From Ceratopteris richardii (taxonomy: Eukaryota > Streptophyta > Polypodiopsida > Polypodiales > Pteridaceae), in contig CM035406.1 in the NCBI GenBank assembly GCA_020310875.1, positions 228,674,512 to 228,738,511 on the forward strand: a stretch of DNA of 64,000 nt. The letters are read 5' to 3'. Positions within the stretch are counted from its first letter, which is position 1. Each line of letters begins with the position of its first letter. The translations under genes were made by a program, and so were the position numbers. The notes under the pieces are model-generated. The model did not search any database, was not told where the DNA came from, and saw nothing but the letters and a program-made list of their open reading frames with translations. Positions 46,265 to 56,465 of this stretch are shown here, piece by piece.

Positions 46265-46940
46265 CAAGTATCGTTTACTCCCGCGGTCGAGTATCGCGAT
46301 ACTTAGCAAGTATCGTGACCTCCTGTGGTTGAGTATCGCGATATTTCCCTCCGATCGTGTATCGTTTCATACCGATCGCGATACTTGGCCAGAGATCGTT
46401 TCGGGCCAGAGATCGTTTCGTCCAGAGATCGTGTATCGTTTGGCTTAAGTATCGTGTATCGCTTCTCAGAGATCGCGATACTTACCAAAGATCACGTATC
46501 GTTTTGTTCAGGTATCGTCGATCGTTTGGTTCAAAGATCGTGTATCGTTTGGCTTAAGTATCGTGTATCGCTTCTCAGAGATCGCGATACTTACCAAAGA
46601 TCACGTATCGTGTTGTTCAGGTATCATCGATCGTTTCCACTTCAAAAGATCGTGTATCGTTTGGCTGAAGTATCGTGTATCGTTTCTCAGAGATCGAGTA
46701 TCGTCTAGGACCAAATATCGAGTATCGTTTGTGCCAAAGATCGTGTATTGTCTGGATCGAAGATCGTGTATCGTGTGGGTTAAGTATCGTGTATCGTTTT
46801 CTCCTAAGTATCAAGTATCGTTTCCATCAGGTATCGTGTATCGTTTTGAGACAGAGATCGAGTATCGTTTGGGATCAAATATCGAGTATCGTTTGAGCCC
46901 AAAGATCGTGTATCGTGGAATTCGGAGTCAAGTATCGTGA
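46265..46940 (+). repeat. Palindrome array, gypsy B leader (ATCGTGTATCG / ATCGCGAT)
   Basis: Dense array of GTATCGTGTATCGTTT-type words with interspersed full palindromes ATCGCGAT (for example near 46293, 46337, 46377, 46470). A longer unit of about 108 bases is present about three times starting near 46428, 46536 and 46645. Equivalent arrays lie in the leaders of A (815-1257) and C (63366-63893). Confidence 0.9.
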
Positions 46941-47058
46941 TCAGGAAAAAAATTCTTTCTCAGTCATTTCCTAGCCAAAGTCTTCTAGAAATTCTGACCT
47001 TTAGTGAAGAATCCCAAAGGTTAGAGGGTTGCAAGGGCTGATCAGAGTTGTTAGGTGG

Positions 47059-50000
47059 ATGAACCTGAGATCCGAAAGAACCCTAGGAAGCCGAAGAAGT
47101 GTAATCTCTTCTGTAGGTAGTGTAGCAGAGCAAGGTAACCGTTCACATTACTCGGAGACCTCTAGTGAGTCAGAGGAAGAAATTCCCATGGCTTCAGAGG
47201 ATATGCAGAACACAGTACCCATGATTGGCATGATGTCGATCATTGAGGGAGAGTACAAGACCTCCTTGGAGTACGTGAACACCAACCAAAATGAGATCCC
47301 TATTTATTTGGATGGTCTAAACAGATCAGTGGCCAGATTAAAGAAAGCGTCAGAGGCTTATATAGTGCCTAGACCAGCCGTCAAGTATGTAGGAGGTTTT
47401 TACATGGACAAAAGAGATATCCAATATATTGTCACGAAGCACCCGGAAAACATTAATGAACATGGTGAAGATAATAATGATTCAAACTTAAATGGAGGTG
47501 GGAATGAAGAGCAAGTAACTACACCTAGAGGGAGATGTGCTGTAGCTAGGATATGGAGGGGAGACCTGATTCCCCAAGACGACTCCCTAATGGATGTGTA
47601 TTTGATCAATGGGATAGAGCATCTTCTTAGAACACATTCTTCAATATGGGAAGCTGCCCCTAATCCAGTCACCATTTATGAGTTACAAGATCCTGATTTC
47701 CCCACCATCATCACATATCTGGATAAGAATCAGAGAAGATATTGGCCCTTAACAGAAGCGGAAAGAGCTGAGTTGAAATATCAAAATATCCCAGTGTTCC
47801 CCCCTAGGAACCAAGCCACTACTTCAAGAAACCCACTCGGAACATCCCATAATGATTCATGTCAACCGTCGGGCCAAACACAACAAACACAACAAACCCA
47901 AGTCCCAGTCAGACCACATGTGCAGTTCACAATGCCCGCAGATAACCCTAATTACCAACCCCAACCAACTATTGACCCAAGACATGGAATCCCCGCTCCA
48001 GTCAGACCACCAGTACCCAGAGGACCAGGCATACCCATAGGAAGACCAATTTTCCCAGTAATGCCTAGACCACCCGAAGCAGGAAGGAGATTAAGGCCAA
48101 TTCAAGTTGCCAAATGCATGAGAAATCACTATGATGGCTCTAGTGAACCTTACAATCATATAGCTGAATTTAAACAAGTAATCAGAGCCGAACAGGTAGA
48201 AGACTTCTTGATCCAATATGAGTCCTTTGGTCTTACTTTGTCAGATACGGCGTTAGCATGGTTTCAGCCATTGGACCCTAATAATTTTCAAAACATGGAA
48301 CAAGTCTACCAAGAAATGATTGAGGAATTCACTAAGTCAGGAATTAAAAACAATTCTTCATCATTGATCCATAGCTTTAAGCAAGCCCCTACCGAATCAG
48401 TGAGATTGTCTGCTAGAAGATTCAAGCAGTATGTGGACAGATGCCCAGTAGAAGAGAGACCTACCCAAAACAAAATGGTGTCATTATTTTTGGAAGGATT
48501 GTTGAACGGATCTTTGAGATCATTGGTATATGTAAAGAGAGTGCAGACTTTGCAAGAATGCATGAAGGAATGTATAGTCCTAGAAGACAACCTAGCAGAG
48601 GACCTGAAAATACCTCAAGGTAGCTTGAAAAGTGAAGATTCAGCCAGTAGCGGATCAATCCCTAAAGACAATGTAGAGGAAATAGCCGATTTGGTAGCAA
48701 AGAAGTTGAATGTTCAAGGACAGAGGAACTACCCTAGTAACCCTATGAGAGTACCCATGCTCAGAAGATGTATGCAGTGCGGAGGTGATCATCCTTCTCA
48801 CTTGTGTACTAGGGGAGTAGTCCCACCGCCTGCTTATGCTTATAATAGACCCACCGTCCCAGGACCTCTACAATATTGCAGTGTAGAACAAAAATATACA
48901 AATCACAGTACAAAAAATTGCCCTCACAATAGGCAAGCGAGACCAGCACAGCCATACATGAGACCTTATGGATACCCTCAGAGAGATCAAGGAGGTGAAG
49001 CCTTTAGATACCCCACTTATCTGCCGCAGGCACCAGTGCCACGACCATATGCGTATCAAGGATACACCCAACCACAACCAGTACTAGGACAACAACCGCC
49101 CCATCCTCAGAATGTTGTCTCAGTCAAGAGAGCTCAACCTGAAGAAAATCTAGAGAGAGCAATAGTCCTAGCCACACCTTTGGTTAGTAATGAATCATAT
49201 GACTCATCATATGACCATAGTCAAGGAGCATATCCCTCTTATGAGAGCTCACTGATAGAATATGGACAAACATACGACCCATACGCGTATGACATAGAAA
49301 CACAAGATAGCTCGTATGGATATGAGCAGGATTATGTGCCAATGATGTACACAGCTCCTAGAGCAACCGTACCACCCCGAACCATGAATAGACCACCTGT
49401 ACCCAGAGGACCATGTTACAGATGTGGAGGTGATCACTATATCAGGGAATGTACATTGCCAAACCCACCACCACCACAACGAGTCTGGGAAGGCTACTGT
49501 AGTGATTGCGGTAAGGAACACCTTTTTAGAGATTGCCCCAAGAACCCCAACAAGGTCACATCTAACGTGCAAATCAATGTGATAGAAGTAATCGAGTCAT
49601 CAGGGAGCGATAAGGAATATACTATGCCATTGAAAGCGATAACGAGAGCCAAAGCTAAAGAGACCCCAAAAAAAGCTGAAAAACACAATCAGAGTGACAT
49701 AGAGATGAATACACCCACACCACAGAGAGTTGAAGACTCGGAAGAGCCTGAAAAAAGTGTTGTAAGTAAAAGAACCCAACGATGGAAGAACCGTAGAGAT
49801 AGAATAAAAGAAAAGAAGTTACTGCAGAAGAAGGAAAATGAGAAGAGCAAACAAAACCCAAAAGAGGAAAATGAAGAAGAAAATAAAAATGAAAAGTACA
49901 AAAAAGAAGAGGTAGGATCAGTGTTAGCAGATCCCATGCCTGAAGAATTAGCTATGTGGATTCAGGCATACAAGGCACGAATAAGAGCCGGACCGACCAT

Positions 50001-50088
50001 CGAACAACATGAAAGAGAATACCCTAGAGGTGACCTAGAGAAAGAGAGGTTGGAGATCTGCAAAAAATTGATAGAAGTTGCTCAATAG
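47059..50088 (+). CDS. gag: Gag of gypsy B
   Basis: About 1,009 residues, looks whole. The ATG at 47059 is chosen because MNLRS matches MILRS at the start of A's Gag. The N-terminal module (YKTSLEYVNTNQNEIPIYLD) and a second module (IYELQDPDFP, TYLDKNQRRYW) are shared with C. A Pro-rich stretch precedes the capsid-like domain (LRPIQVAKCMRNHYDGSSEP through CMKECIVLEDN, about residues 345-520). Knuckle pairs are CMQCGGDHPSHLC with CSVEQKYTNHSTKNC (48769-48925), and CYRCGGDHYIREC with CSDCGKEHLFRDC (49414-49540). A Lys/Glu linker with GSVLADP ends it. Pol follows in the same frame, as in families that use read-through. Confidence 0.85.
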   Translation: MNLRSERTLGSRRSVISSVGSVAEQGNRSHYSETSSESEEEIPMASEDMQNTVPMIGMMSIIEGEYKTSLEYVNTNQNEIPIYLDGLNRSVARLKKASEAYIVPRPAVKYVGGFYMDKRDIQYIVTKHPENINEHGEDNNDSNLNGGGNEEQVTTPRGRCAVARIWRGDLIPQDDSLMDVYLINGIEHLLRTHSSIWEAAPNPVTIYELQDPDFPTIITYLDKNQRRYWPLTEAERAELKYQNIPVFPPRNQATTSRNPLGTSHNDSCQPSGQTQQTQQTQVPVRPHVQFTMPADNPNYQPQPTIDPRHGIPAPVRPPVPRGPGIPIGRPIFPVMPRPPEAGRRLRPIQVAKCMRNHYDGSSEPYNHIAEFKQVIRAEQVEDFLIQYESFGLTLSDTALAWFQPLDPNNFQNMEQVYQEMIEEFTKSGIKNNSSSLIHSFKQAPTESVRLSARRFKQYVDRCPVEERPTQNKMVSLFLEGLLNGSLRSLVYVKRVQTLQECMKECIVLEDNLAEDLKIPQGSLKSEDSASSGSIPKDNVEEIADLVAKKLNVQGQRNYPSNPMRVPMLRRCMQCGGDHPSHLCTRGVVPPPAYAYNRPTVPGPLQYCSVEQKYTNHSTKNCPHNRQARPAQPYMRPYGYPQRDQGGEAFRYPTYLPQAPVPRPYAYQGYTQPQPVLGQQPPHPQNVVSVKRAQPEENLERAIVLATPLVSNESYDSSYDHSQGAYPSYESSLIEYGQTYDPYAYDIETQDSSYGYEQDYVPMMYTAPRATVPPRTMNRPPVPRGPCYRCGGDHYIRECTLPNPPPPQRVWEGYCSDCGKEHLFRDCPKNPNKVTSNVQINVIEVIESSGSDKEYTMPLKAITRAKAKETPKKAEKHNQSDIEMNTPTPQRVEDSEEPEKSVVSKRTQRWKNRRDRIKEKKLLQKKENEKSKQNPKEENEEENKNEKYKKEEVGSVLADPMPEELAMWIQAYKARIRAGPTIEQHEREYPRGDLEKERLEICKKLIEVAQ

Positions 50089-52040
50089 ACCTTAGAAAAA
50101 CCTGTATTGTCATTGCCCAAGACCCGAATTCCTGAAAGAGAATTCCAAGAGTGCATCAACACCAACGACCATGAAAAACCTGAAGAAAGTAAGACACTTA
50201 ATGGCAATTATTGTGAGGAAAAAAGGGAAGGATCCGTTTTACCCGAAGTAGAAGGAGAATGGCCTAAAGATTTGTGGGCTAGAGTCCAAGAAGACAGATG
50301 GAGGAAAGTAGAAGGAATTGAACCACCTTTTGAAGAGATAGAAGCAAAAGAGGAAATGGAGGGTTCACTACCTGAATTAAATTCAGAAGAAATGTTACCA
50401 ATGGATCTTAGTGACAAAGGAGATGATGGAGTAAAGGAATTGCCCAATTACACAAGGGAGTACGAACATAATTCTGAATTGTATTGTATCCCCTCAATAA
50501 GGAAAAAAGAACCGAACCCATCAGTCCAAACAGCGGACATCATACGACACCTTAAAAAAGTAAAAATCCCTTGTACACTAACATTAGAGGAATTGTTGAA
50601 GGTTAAACCACATCTGAAGGAGAAATTGACCAGTCAATTGGAGGTCAAAACTAGAGAAAAAGAGATGTCTGATGAAGTAAATACTATAAAGATCCCAGTG
50701 GATAAGGTAGGAGATTTTAGTGAGGGAGATAAAGGAAACACTTGCCTTCCAATTACCTTTAGGGGTTATACAACCAAAGCCATCTTAGATTCAGGAGCTG
50801 GTGTAGGCATTGCTACTAGAGAAATCTGGGAGAAATGGGGAAAACCAGCTTTAAGACCAACGCGTATGAAAATACAAATGGCTGACGAACACACACAAAG
50901 ACCCTTGGGATTATTGGAACGAGTAGTTTTCACCACATGCGGAGTTGAATTTGAACACACCTTAGCAATTTGTCAATTTGAAAGGGCAAGAAGTTATGAA
51001 ATGATATTGGGGAGACCCTTCATGAGACAGTTAAAAGTGGTGCAAGACTGGGGAAAAGATGCTGTATACCTACAACATGAAGGAACAACCACGAGAATAA
51101 ATCTTCACACTTATACATATCAAGATGTTCCTCCCTTACAATGGAATCAAATTCACAAGGAAGAAGATGACCAATCAGTTCACAGCATAGGTTCGAGTGA
51201 CCAAACTTGGATGAACGAGGACACACATCTATGGATATGTCAAACTGCCAAAAAGGAAGAGGATAGGAGAAAAGGATGGCAGCTAGGGCAAGGAGTAGCT
51301 AGGTCTATACAAGATCCAGCTTACATGTCTCAAGTCTTTTTAGATGAAGAGTTCGAACCTCATGGCTGGATGGAGATTTTAGCGACCCTTGATGTATGTG
51401 TGAACGAAGAAGTGATAACTATGAATGAATGTATTGATGAGGAAGGATATGATGTTAGTCTCTATGTAGTAGTTCTTCAGGAGGCAGAAGAAGGAGAAGT
51501 GATAGAGAAAGAATGGAAGGAGGACTATGAGAGCATTGAAATGGAGCAAGAACCAATGGAACCTGAGGATGAAAATAAAAAAACAAGCATCACAGCTAAT
51601 GAAAACAACCAAGAGCCTACACAGAAAGAAGAGCTGGAGTTAGATAAAGAGCCAGAAGGTGAAGAAAACAAGCCACAAGATCAGTTTGAAGTGCCCGCTC
51701 ACTTCAAGAAATATGAAGTAGAAGAGAGAAAAATTGCCATTCAAATGCCTAAAAGAGAGGCACAGCCGGGAATAGCATATGACAATAAAGAACAAACCAA
51801 GAAGATAGTAGTAACGTTAGAAGAAGGAGAAGAACGATGTACTTTCATAGGAAAAGATGTCTCCATAGAGGAAGAACAAGAGTTAATACGCCTCATACGA
51901 GAATATCGGGATGTTTTTGCATGGACCTATAAGGACTTGAAAGGAGTAGATCCATCTATTTGTGCCCATAGAATTCCCATGACATCCGAAGCCAAACCTT
52001 CTAAACAAAGACCATATACATATAATGATGTGTATTCAGC
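50089..52040 (+). pseudogene. pro: PR1 and PR-RT spacer of gypsy B
   Basis: An acidic linker leads to LTLEELLKVKPHLKE and then the retropepsin at about 50690-51115 (TKAILDSGAGVGIAT, MILGRPFMRQLKVVQDWG). The spacer before RT shows VHSIGSSDQTWMNEDTHLWI, SIQDPAY, DEEFEPHGWMEILATLDV and DEEGYDVSLY, conserved with C. A Glu-rich stretch then leads to EQTKKIVVTLEEGEERCTFI and DVFAWTYKDLKGVDP at the RT border. The PR is expected to process the polyprotein; the spacer's role is unknown. Confidence 0.85.
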
Positions 52041-53250
52041 AAGATAAAGGAAGAGATAGACAAATTGTTAGATGTTGGATTCATATATGAGATTGAGCAC
52101 ACGGAATGGGTATCACCTTTAGTGGTAGTACCAAAAAAGAATGGAAAGTTAAGGGTATGCATCAATTTGAAGAAAGTAAATGTAGTGACCATAAGGGATA
52201 GTTATCCATTACCAATTACAGATCATCTCTTGGAAAGAGTGGCAGGAAAGGAAGTCTATAGCTTTCTGGATGGCTTTTCAGGGTATAATCAGGTAGCTAT
52301 TGCTCCTGAGGACCAACATAAAACAGCGTTCGCAACTGAATGGGGAGTATACGCCTTTAGAGTCATGCCTTTTGGTCTAACTAATGCCCTAGCTACCTTT
52401 CAAAGCTTGATGTGCCATGTATTCAAAGAATTCCTAAGAAAAAGTATGGAGGTATATGTGGATGATCTATGTACTTATTCAGCTATACGATCAGAGCACA
52501 TCCCTGAACTAGAAAAGATCTTTGCCAAATGCCGACAATATCGAGTATGTCTCAATCCAGAAAAATGTGTCTTCATGGTTAGACAAGGAAAACTCTTAGG
52601 ACATATTTTCTCTAAAAATGGAATTTCAACGGATGAAGACAAAATCAAAGTAATTCTAGATTTACCAAGACCTAAGATTGCAAAAGAAGTTCAAGCATTT
52701 ATGGGACACTGTGGTTATTATCAAAGATTCATACACATGTATGCCATAATTGCGAGACCTCTTTATGCATTATTGACACAATTTAACTGGACGGAAGAAT
52801 GTGAAAAAGCCTTCAACGAGTTAAAGAATCGATTGAGTTCAGCACCAATCCTTCGAGTACCTAACTGGAATAAGCCATTTCATATTCATGTGGATGCTTC
52901 CAAGTTTGCCATTGGTTGCATCTTAGCTCAACCTGCCGATACAGGAAAACTAGACCACCCTATATCCTATGCTAGTAGACAATTAAATCAAGCAGAACGC
53001 AATTATACCACCACGGAGCGAGAAGGCCTAGGGATGGTGTACGCAGTCAAAAAGTTCAGACATTACCTGTTGGCAAACAAATTCAAATTCTTCATTGATC
53101 ATCAAGCCCTACTGTACCTAGTCAACAAGCCTTGTAATACAGGACGACTAGTACGATGGTTTTTATTGCTAATGGAGTTTGATTTTGAGGTAGTAGTCAA
53201 GAAAGGAAATACTCACATAAGAGCAGATCACTTATCAAGAATGACCCATG
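52041..53250 (+). pseudogene. pol: RT and RNase H of gypsy B
   Basis: Ty3-type RT with YEIEHTEWVSPLVVVPKKNG, RVCINLKKVN, FLDGFSGYNQVAIAPEDQHK, MPFGLTNA, VYVDDLCTYS, GHIFSKNGIST and FMGHCGYYQRF. RNase H is at about 52876-53245 (HVDASKFAIGCILAQP, TTTEREGLGMVYAVKKFRHY, DHQALLYLVNKPCNTGRLVR, RADHLSR). No archaeal-type second RNase H is seen between RNase H and IN, where the Tat lineage carries one. Broken element. Confidence 0.9.
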
Positions 53251-54940
53251 GAGAACCACCCTTAGGAGTACCTGATGATCTACCAGATACATACCTATTT
53301 AACTTGGAAGTATGTCCCCAATGGGCAGAAAAGTTGATCCCTATACTTACACATGGACCGAAAGATGGGATCACACCAAACCGAACCCAAGACCTTTGGA
53401 AGACTAAAAACCTTCATATCATTGCGGGAAGTTTGTATCACCAAGATTCGAATGGATTACTCATGAGATGCGTAGAAGAAGAGGAACAGGAAATGTGGCT
53501 TCAGAAAGCACATGTAAACCAATGGAAAACTCATTTGAATGCAAACGAAACATGGCAAACCCTAAAGAGGTTAGGCATATATTGGCCGACCATGCAGAGA
53601 GACGCACATAATTATGTGTCAGCGTGCCAAAATTGTCAGGAACAAAATCCAGATGAGAACTCAACTCTATGCTATTCCACAATAGCACCGAGATGGAGCA
53701 TGCCTCTGGTAAAGTTCTTGAAAACTCAAGAATACCCAGAAGGAGCTACTTCAGCAAGGAAACGTGCACTTGTAGAACAAAGTAAGGATTATGCCATTAT
53801 AGGAAAACAACTTTTTAAACGAGGGAAAGATAACCAATTAAGAGTGTGCATTCACGAAGACGAATACCTTTCTGTTTTAGAGATGGCCCATACAGGAGCT
53901 GCAGGAGGGCACTTCTCTGCGGATAAAACAGTAAAAATGATCCTCTTTGCTGGAATGTGGTGGCCAACTCTACACCAAGATGCCATGATATATGTGCAAC
54001 AATGTGATACTTGCCAACGGACAAAATATCCAATTAGAAGAGATGAAATGCCACTTAGACCCACGATGAGTGCCAGAGCTTTCACGAAATGGGGAATAGA
54101 CTTCATAGGACCAATTAGCCCACCATCGAAAGGATCCCATGCCGAATATATAATTGTAGCCACAGATTATCTGACCAAATGGGTTGAAGCCAAAGCAACC
54201 AAGAAAAATGACGCAAGAACCACGGCTAAGTTTCTCTTTGAGAACATTTTCACTAGATTTGGATTACCGATAGAAATTGTGAGTGATAGAGGTACACATT
54301 TTGTGAATGAAGTCATAGAAGCTTTATTGAATGAATTCTTGGTAATTCATAAGAGATCAGCTCCTTATCACCCACAAGCCAATGGACAAGCCGAAAGTTC
54401 GAATAAAATCTTGTGTACAGTTCTAACAAAAATTGTTAACGATGGTAGATCAGATTGGGATAAACAATTACATCATGCTTTATGGGCATTTTGAGTAGCC
54501 TATAAAACTGCCATAGGCACTACTCCTTTTAACCTAGTATATGGACAAAATGCCATTTTGCCAATTGATTTCTTAATTCCCACTCTCAGAGTAGTAGCTA
54601 CTTACGAGTGGACAGGACATGAACTATCAGCTCAATTAGATCAAATAGAAAAGCTTCACGAAACTAGGTTACAAGCAGTAGCAGGCATTTATGCTGCTAA
54701 ATGGCGACAGAAAGCCTACTTTGATGCTCACATTAAGGACAAAAATTTGAAGGAAGGAGATTTAGTTTTGGTATATACCTTGAAACAACATGCAAAGAAG
54801 TTTCAGAAGAGGGGATATGGCCCATTAATCATCAATCGTATATCGACAAGTGGAGCCATCAGCTTAGCAACCATAGATGGAGATGTATTACCAAACTACA
54901 TCAGCGGATGTAGAGTAAAAAAATATCTAGAACCATTGAC
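53251..54940 (+). pseudogene. int: Integrase of gypsy B with two tandem HHCC modules
   Basis: Module 1 (about 53415-53650): HVNQWKTH, then GIYWPTMQRDAHNYVSACQN. Module 2 (about 53790-54030): HTGAAGGH, then GMWWPTLHQDAMIYVQQCDT. Both fit H-X6-H-X30-C-X2-C exactly and are alignable over about 80 residues. The rve core follows (WGIDFIGPISPPSKGSHAEY, ATDYLTKWVEAKATKKNDAR, IVSDRGTHF, SAPYHPQANGQAES). The C-terminal SH3-like part (LKEGDLVLVYTLKQHAKKFQ, YGPLIINRISTSG, PNYISGCRVKKY) is followed by a Arg/Glu-rich helix. Broken element. Confidence 0.88.
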
Positions 54941-55129
54941 CGAAGAAACAATGTCTCGATTAATCAAAGGCAAGAATCGACGTATTGAGGAGGAAAGGAT
55001 ACAAGAAGAAGCGAGACAGGAAGCCCTAGAACGAATTAAGAAACGGAAAGAGTGGATGAGAGAGAGAGATGAGAGATATCGACTAGGAGAAGAACTCATC
55101 CCAATGGCTAATTTTAGAGCCAATCAAAG

Positions 55130-55510
55130 CGTGGGATCACAGAGAACACAATCATATTTAAATTTGGGAGCAGGTAAAACGGAGTACCATTTAGTGGATG
55201 CTCTCATCGACACAGGAGTTGCCATAAGCTGTATCAAACTTTCTTTGACACAGAAACTCAAGGAGGAGTTACGCCCATCGATGGCACAGTTGATAGGAAT
55301 AGGAGGAACGATTACTCAATGCATAGGTGAGATCACCTTACCTCTACATCTTGGCAACAACACTATGGAACAAAAGCTATTAGTGTGTCATGATCAGGAT
55401 TTACTTGAAGATATTGTGTTAGGTCAAGATTGGATTTACGAATATGAGGTGACCATTCAGTTGGCTTTAGGATACATCTCTGCCAGAATAGGACATCGTG
55501 AGGTATTTAG
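55130..55510 (+). pseudogene. Second retropepsin-like domain (PR2) of gypsy B
   Basis: Located after the integrase C-terminal helix. VDALIDTGVAISCIKLS carries a DTG loop (55209-55217). Downstream are LIGIGGTITQCIGEITLPLH, KLLVCHDQDL and IVLGQDWIYEYEV. The order (Asp loop, hydrophobic-Gly-Gly, LGQDW) matches a retropepsin monomer, and element C has the same domain with conserved spacing. It is additional to PR1 at 50690-51115. Whether it was an active protease or a binding domain cannot be told from sequence. Confidence 0.7.
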
Positions 55511-56380
55511 TTTGCTAGACGAACGACCAATCAAACATGTAAGCATAGATCCAAAAGTTTATCCCAATGAACAAAGTCAGGAGTGTATGTTCACTAGCAC
55601 TATAGAAACCCCATCGTCAAGTACTATATGTGCTGACACATTGAGTTCTACTTGCACACCATCTTCTAGTCTAGCAAGTCACGAGAGTGTCAATCAAGCT
55701 GAAACTGACCTCAGTGAAGCACCATGCCTAAGAGAGACTAGTACTCTGAGTACTTCAAATTCTTAACCTATTAAAATATACCCTATTCCGTACACTCAAC
55801 AAGCTTGGATAAGGAAGGATCAAGTGAGGGAATATCTTCGACAACAGAAACACTATCGACATCGGAGCAACCAAGCAAGTAACAAAGCAAATAATTTTGA
55901 GTAGCAAAATCAACAACGAAGTGCTACAATATGGATCCCAAAGAGGGTATTAGCCGCTCAACCGGATCGATCGCAAATTTGGATTCCTAAATCATGTGCT
56001 CCAAAGAAGCTAAACCGAAACGAGGAACCTCAGCATAAGAAGAATCAACAGGGTCTACGAGCAAAACAGCCAAAGAAGAATAGCTATTGGAAGAAGAAGG
56101 AGTCTGCAGACGCAATAGAAGCCAATTTGAGATCCCCAAAACAGATAAAGCAGACTTACTACAGGAGAAGAACCATATTTACCAAGAAGGTGGAGAATAC
56201 ACTACATTCCACCAGAATGAAGCAGATTTGGGTACCGAAAGACAAGACAGACTGCATACATCAAACAACTACTTCCGATTGCACACATATGGAGTTGTCA
56301 GAACCTAAAGTATGCATAGTAGGGCCACATTACAAGGCCGAGCATTCGGCACATCTTTCTTCTATTTTAGGATAGTCAAG
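55511..56380 (+). pseudogene. Ser/Thr tail and WIPK region of gypsy B
   Basis: A Ser/Thr-rich tail is followed by a basic region with IWIPKR (about 55927), IWIPKS (about 55978) and IWVPKD (about 56225). Element C carries three equivalent WVPK motifs. No known domain recognised. Confidence 0.55.
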
Positions 56381-56465
56381 CACATTTTCCTCTTGGGAAA
56401 TAGGAGAGCACTTGTACATACATTAAGAAAATTACTCCAAAAATAATAACCGCTTCGGCTATAAA

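Larger units (their letters stand above)
45620..47058 (+). other. Untranslated leader of gypsy B
   Basis: 1.4-kb non-coding leader. The first half is unremarkable apart from the donor-like site. Several isolated CAAGTATCG(T/C)G words begin at about 45940, and the dense palindrome array occupies about 46265-46940. Open frames across the array are artefacts of its periodicity. Confidence 0.75.

Noticed and set aside
46325-46940. Overlapping open frames of 60-127 codons rich in Arg, Tyr, Ser and Val
   Set aside because: They simply translate the leader array in several frames. There is no domain and no codon structure; the same applies to frames at 63288-63863.
53251-53790. A second (archaeal-type) RNase H as in the Tat lineage
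   Set aside because: The interval after RNase H is filled by a linker and an extra HHCC module; no RNase H acidic-residue pattern was seen.
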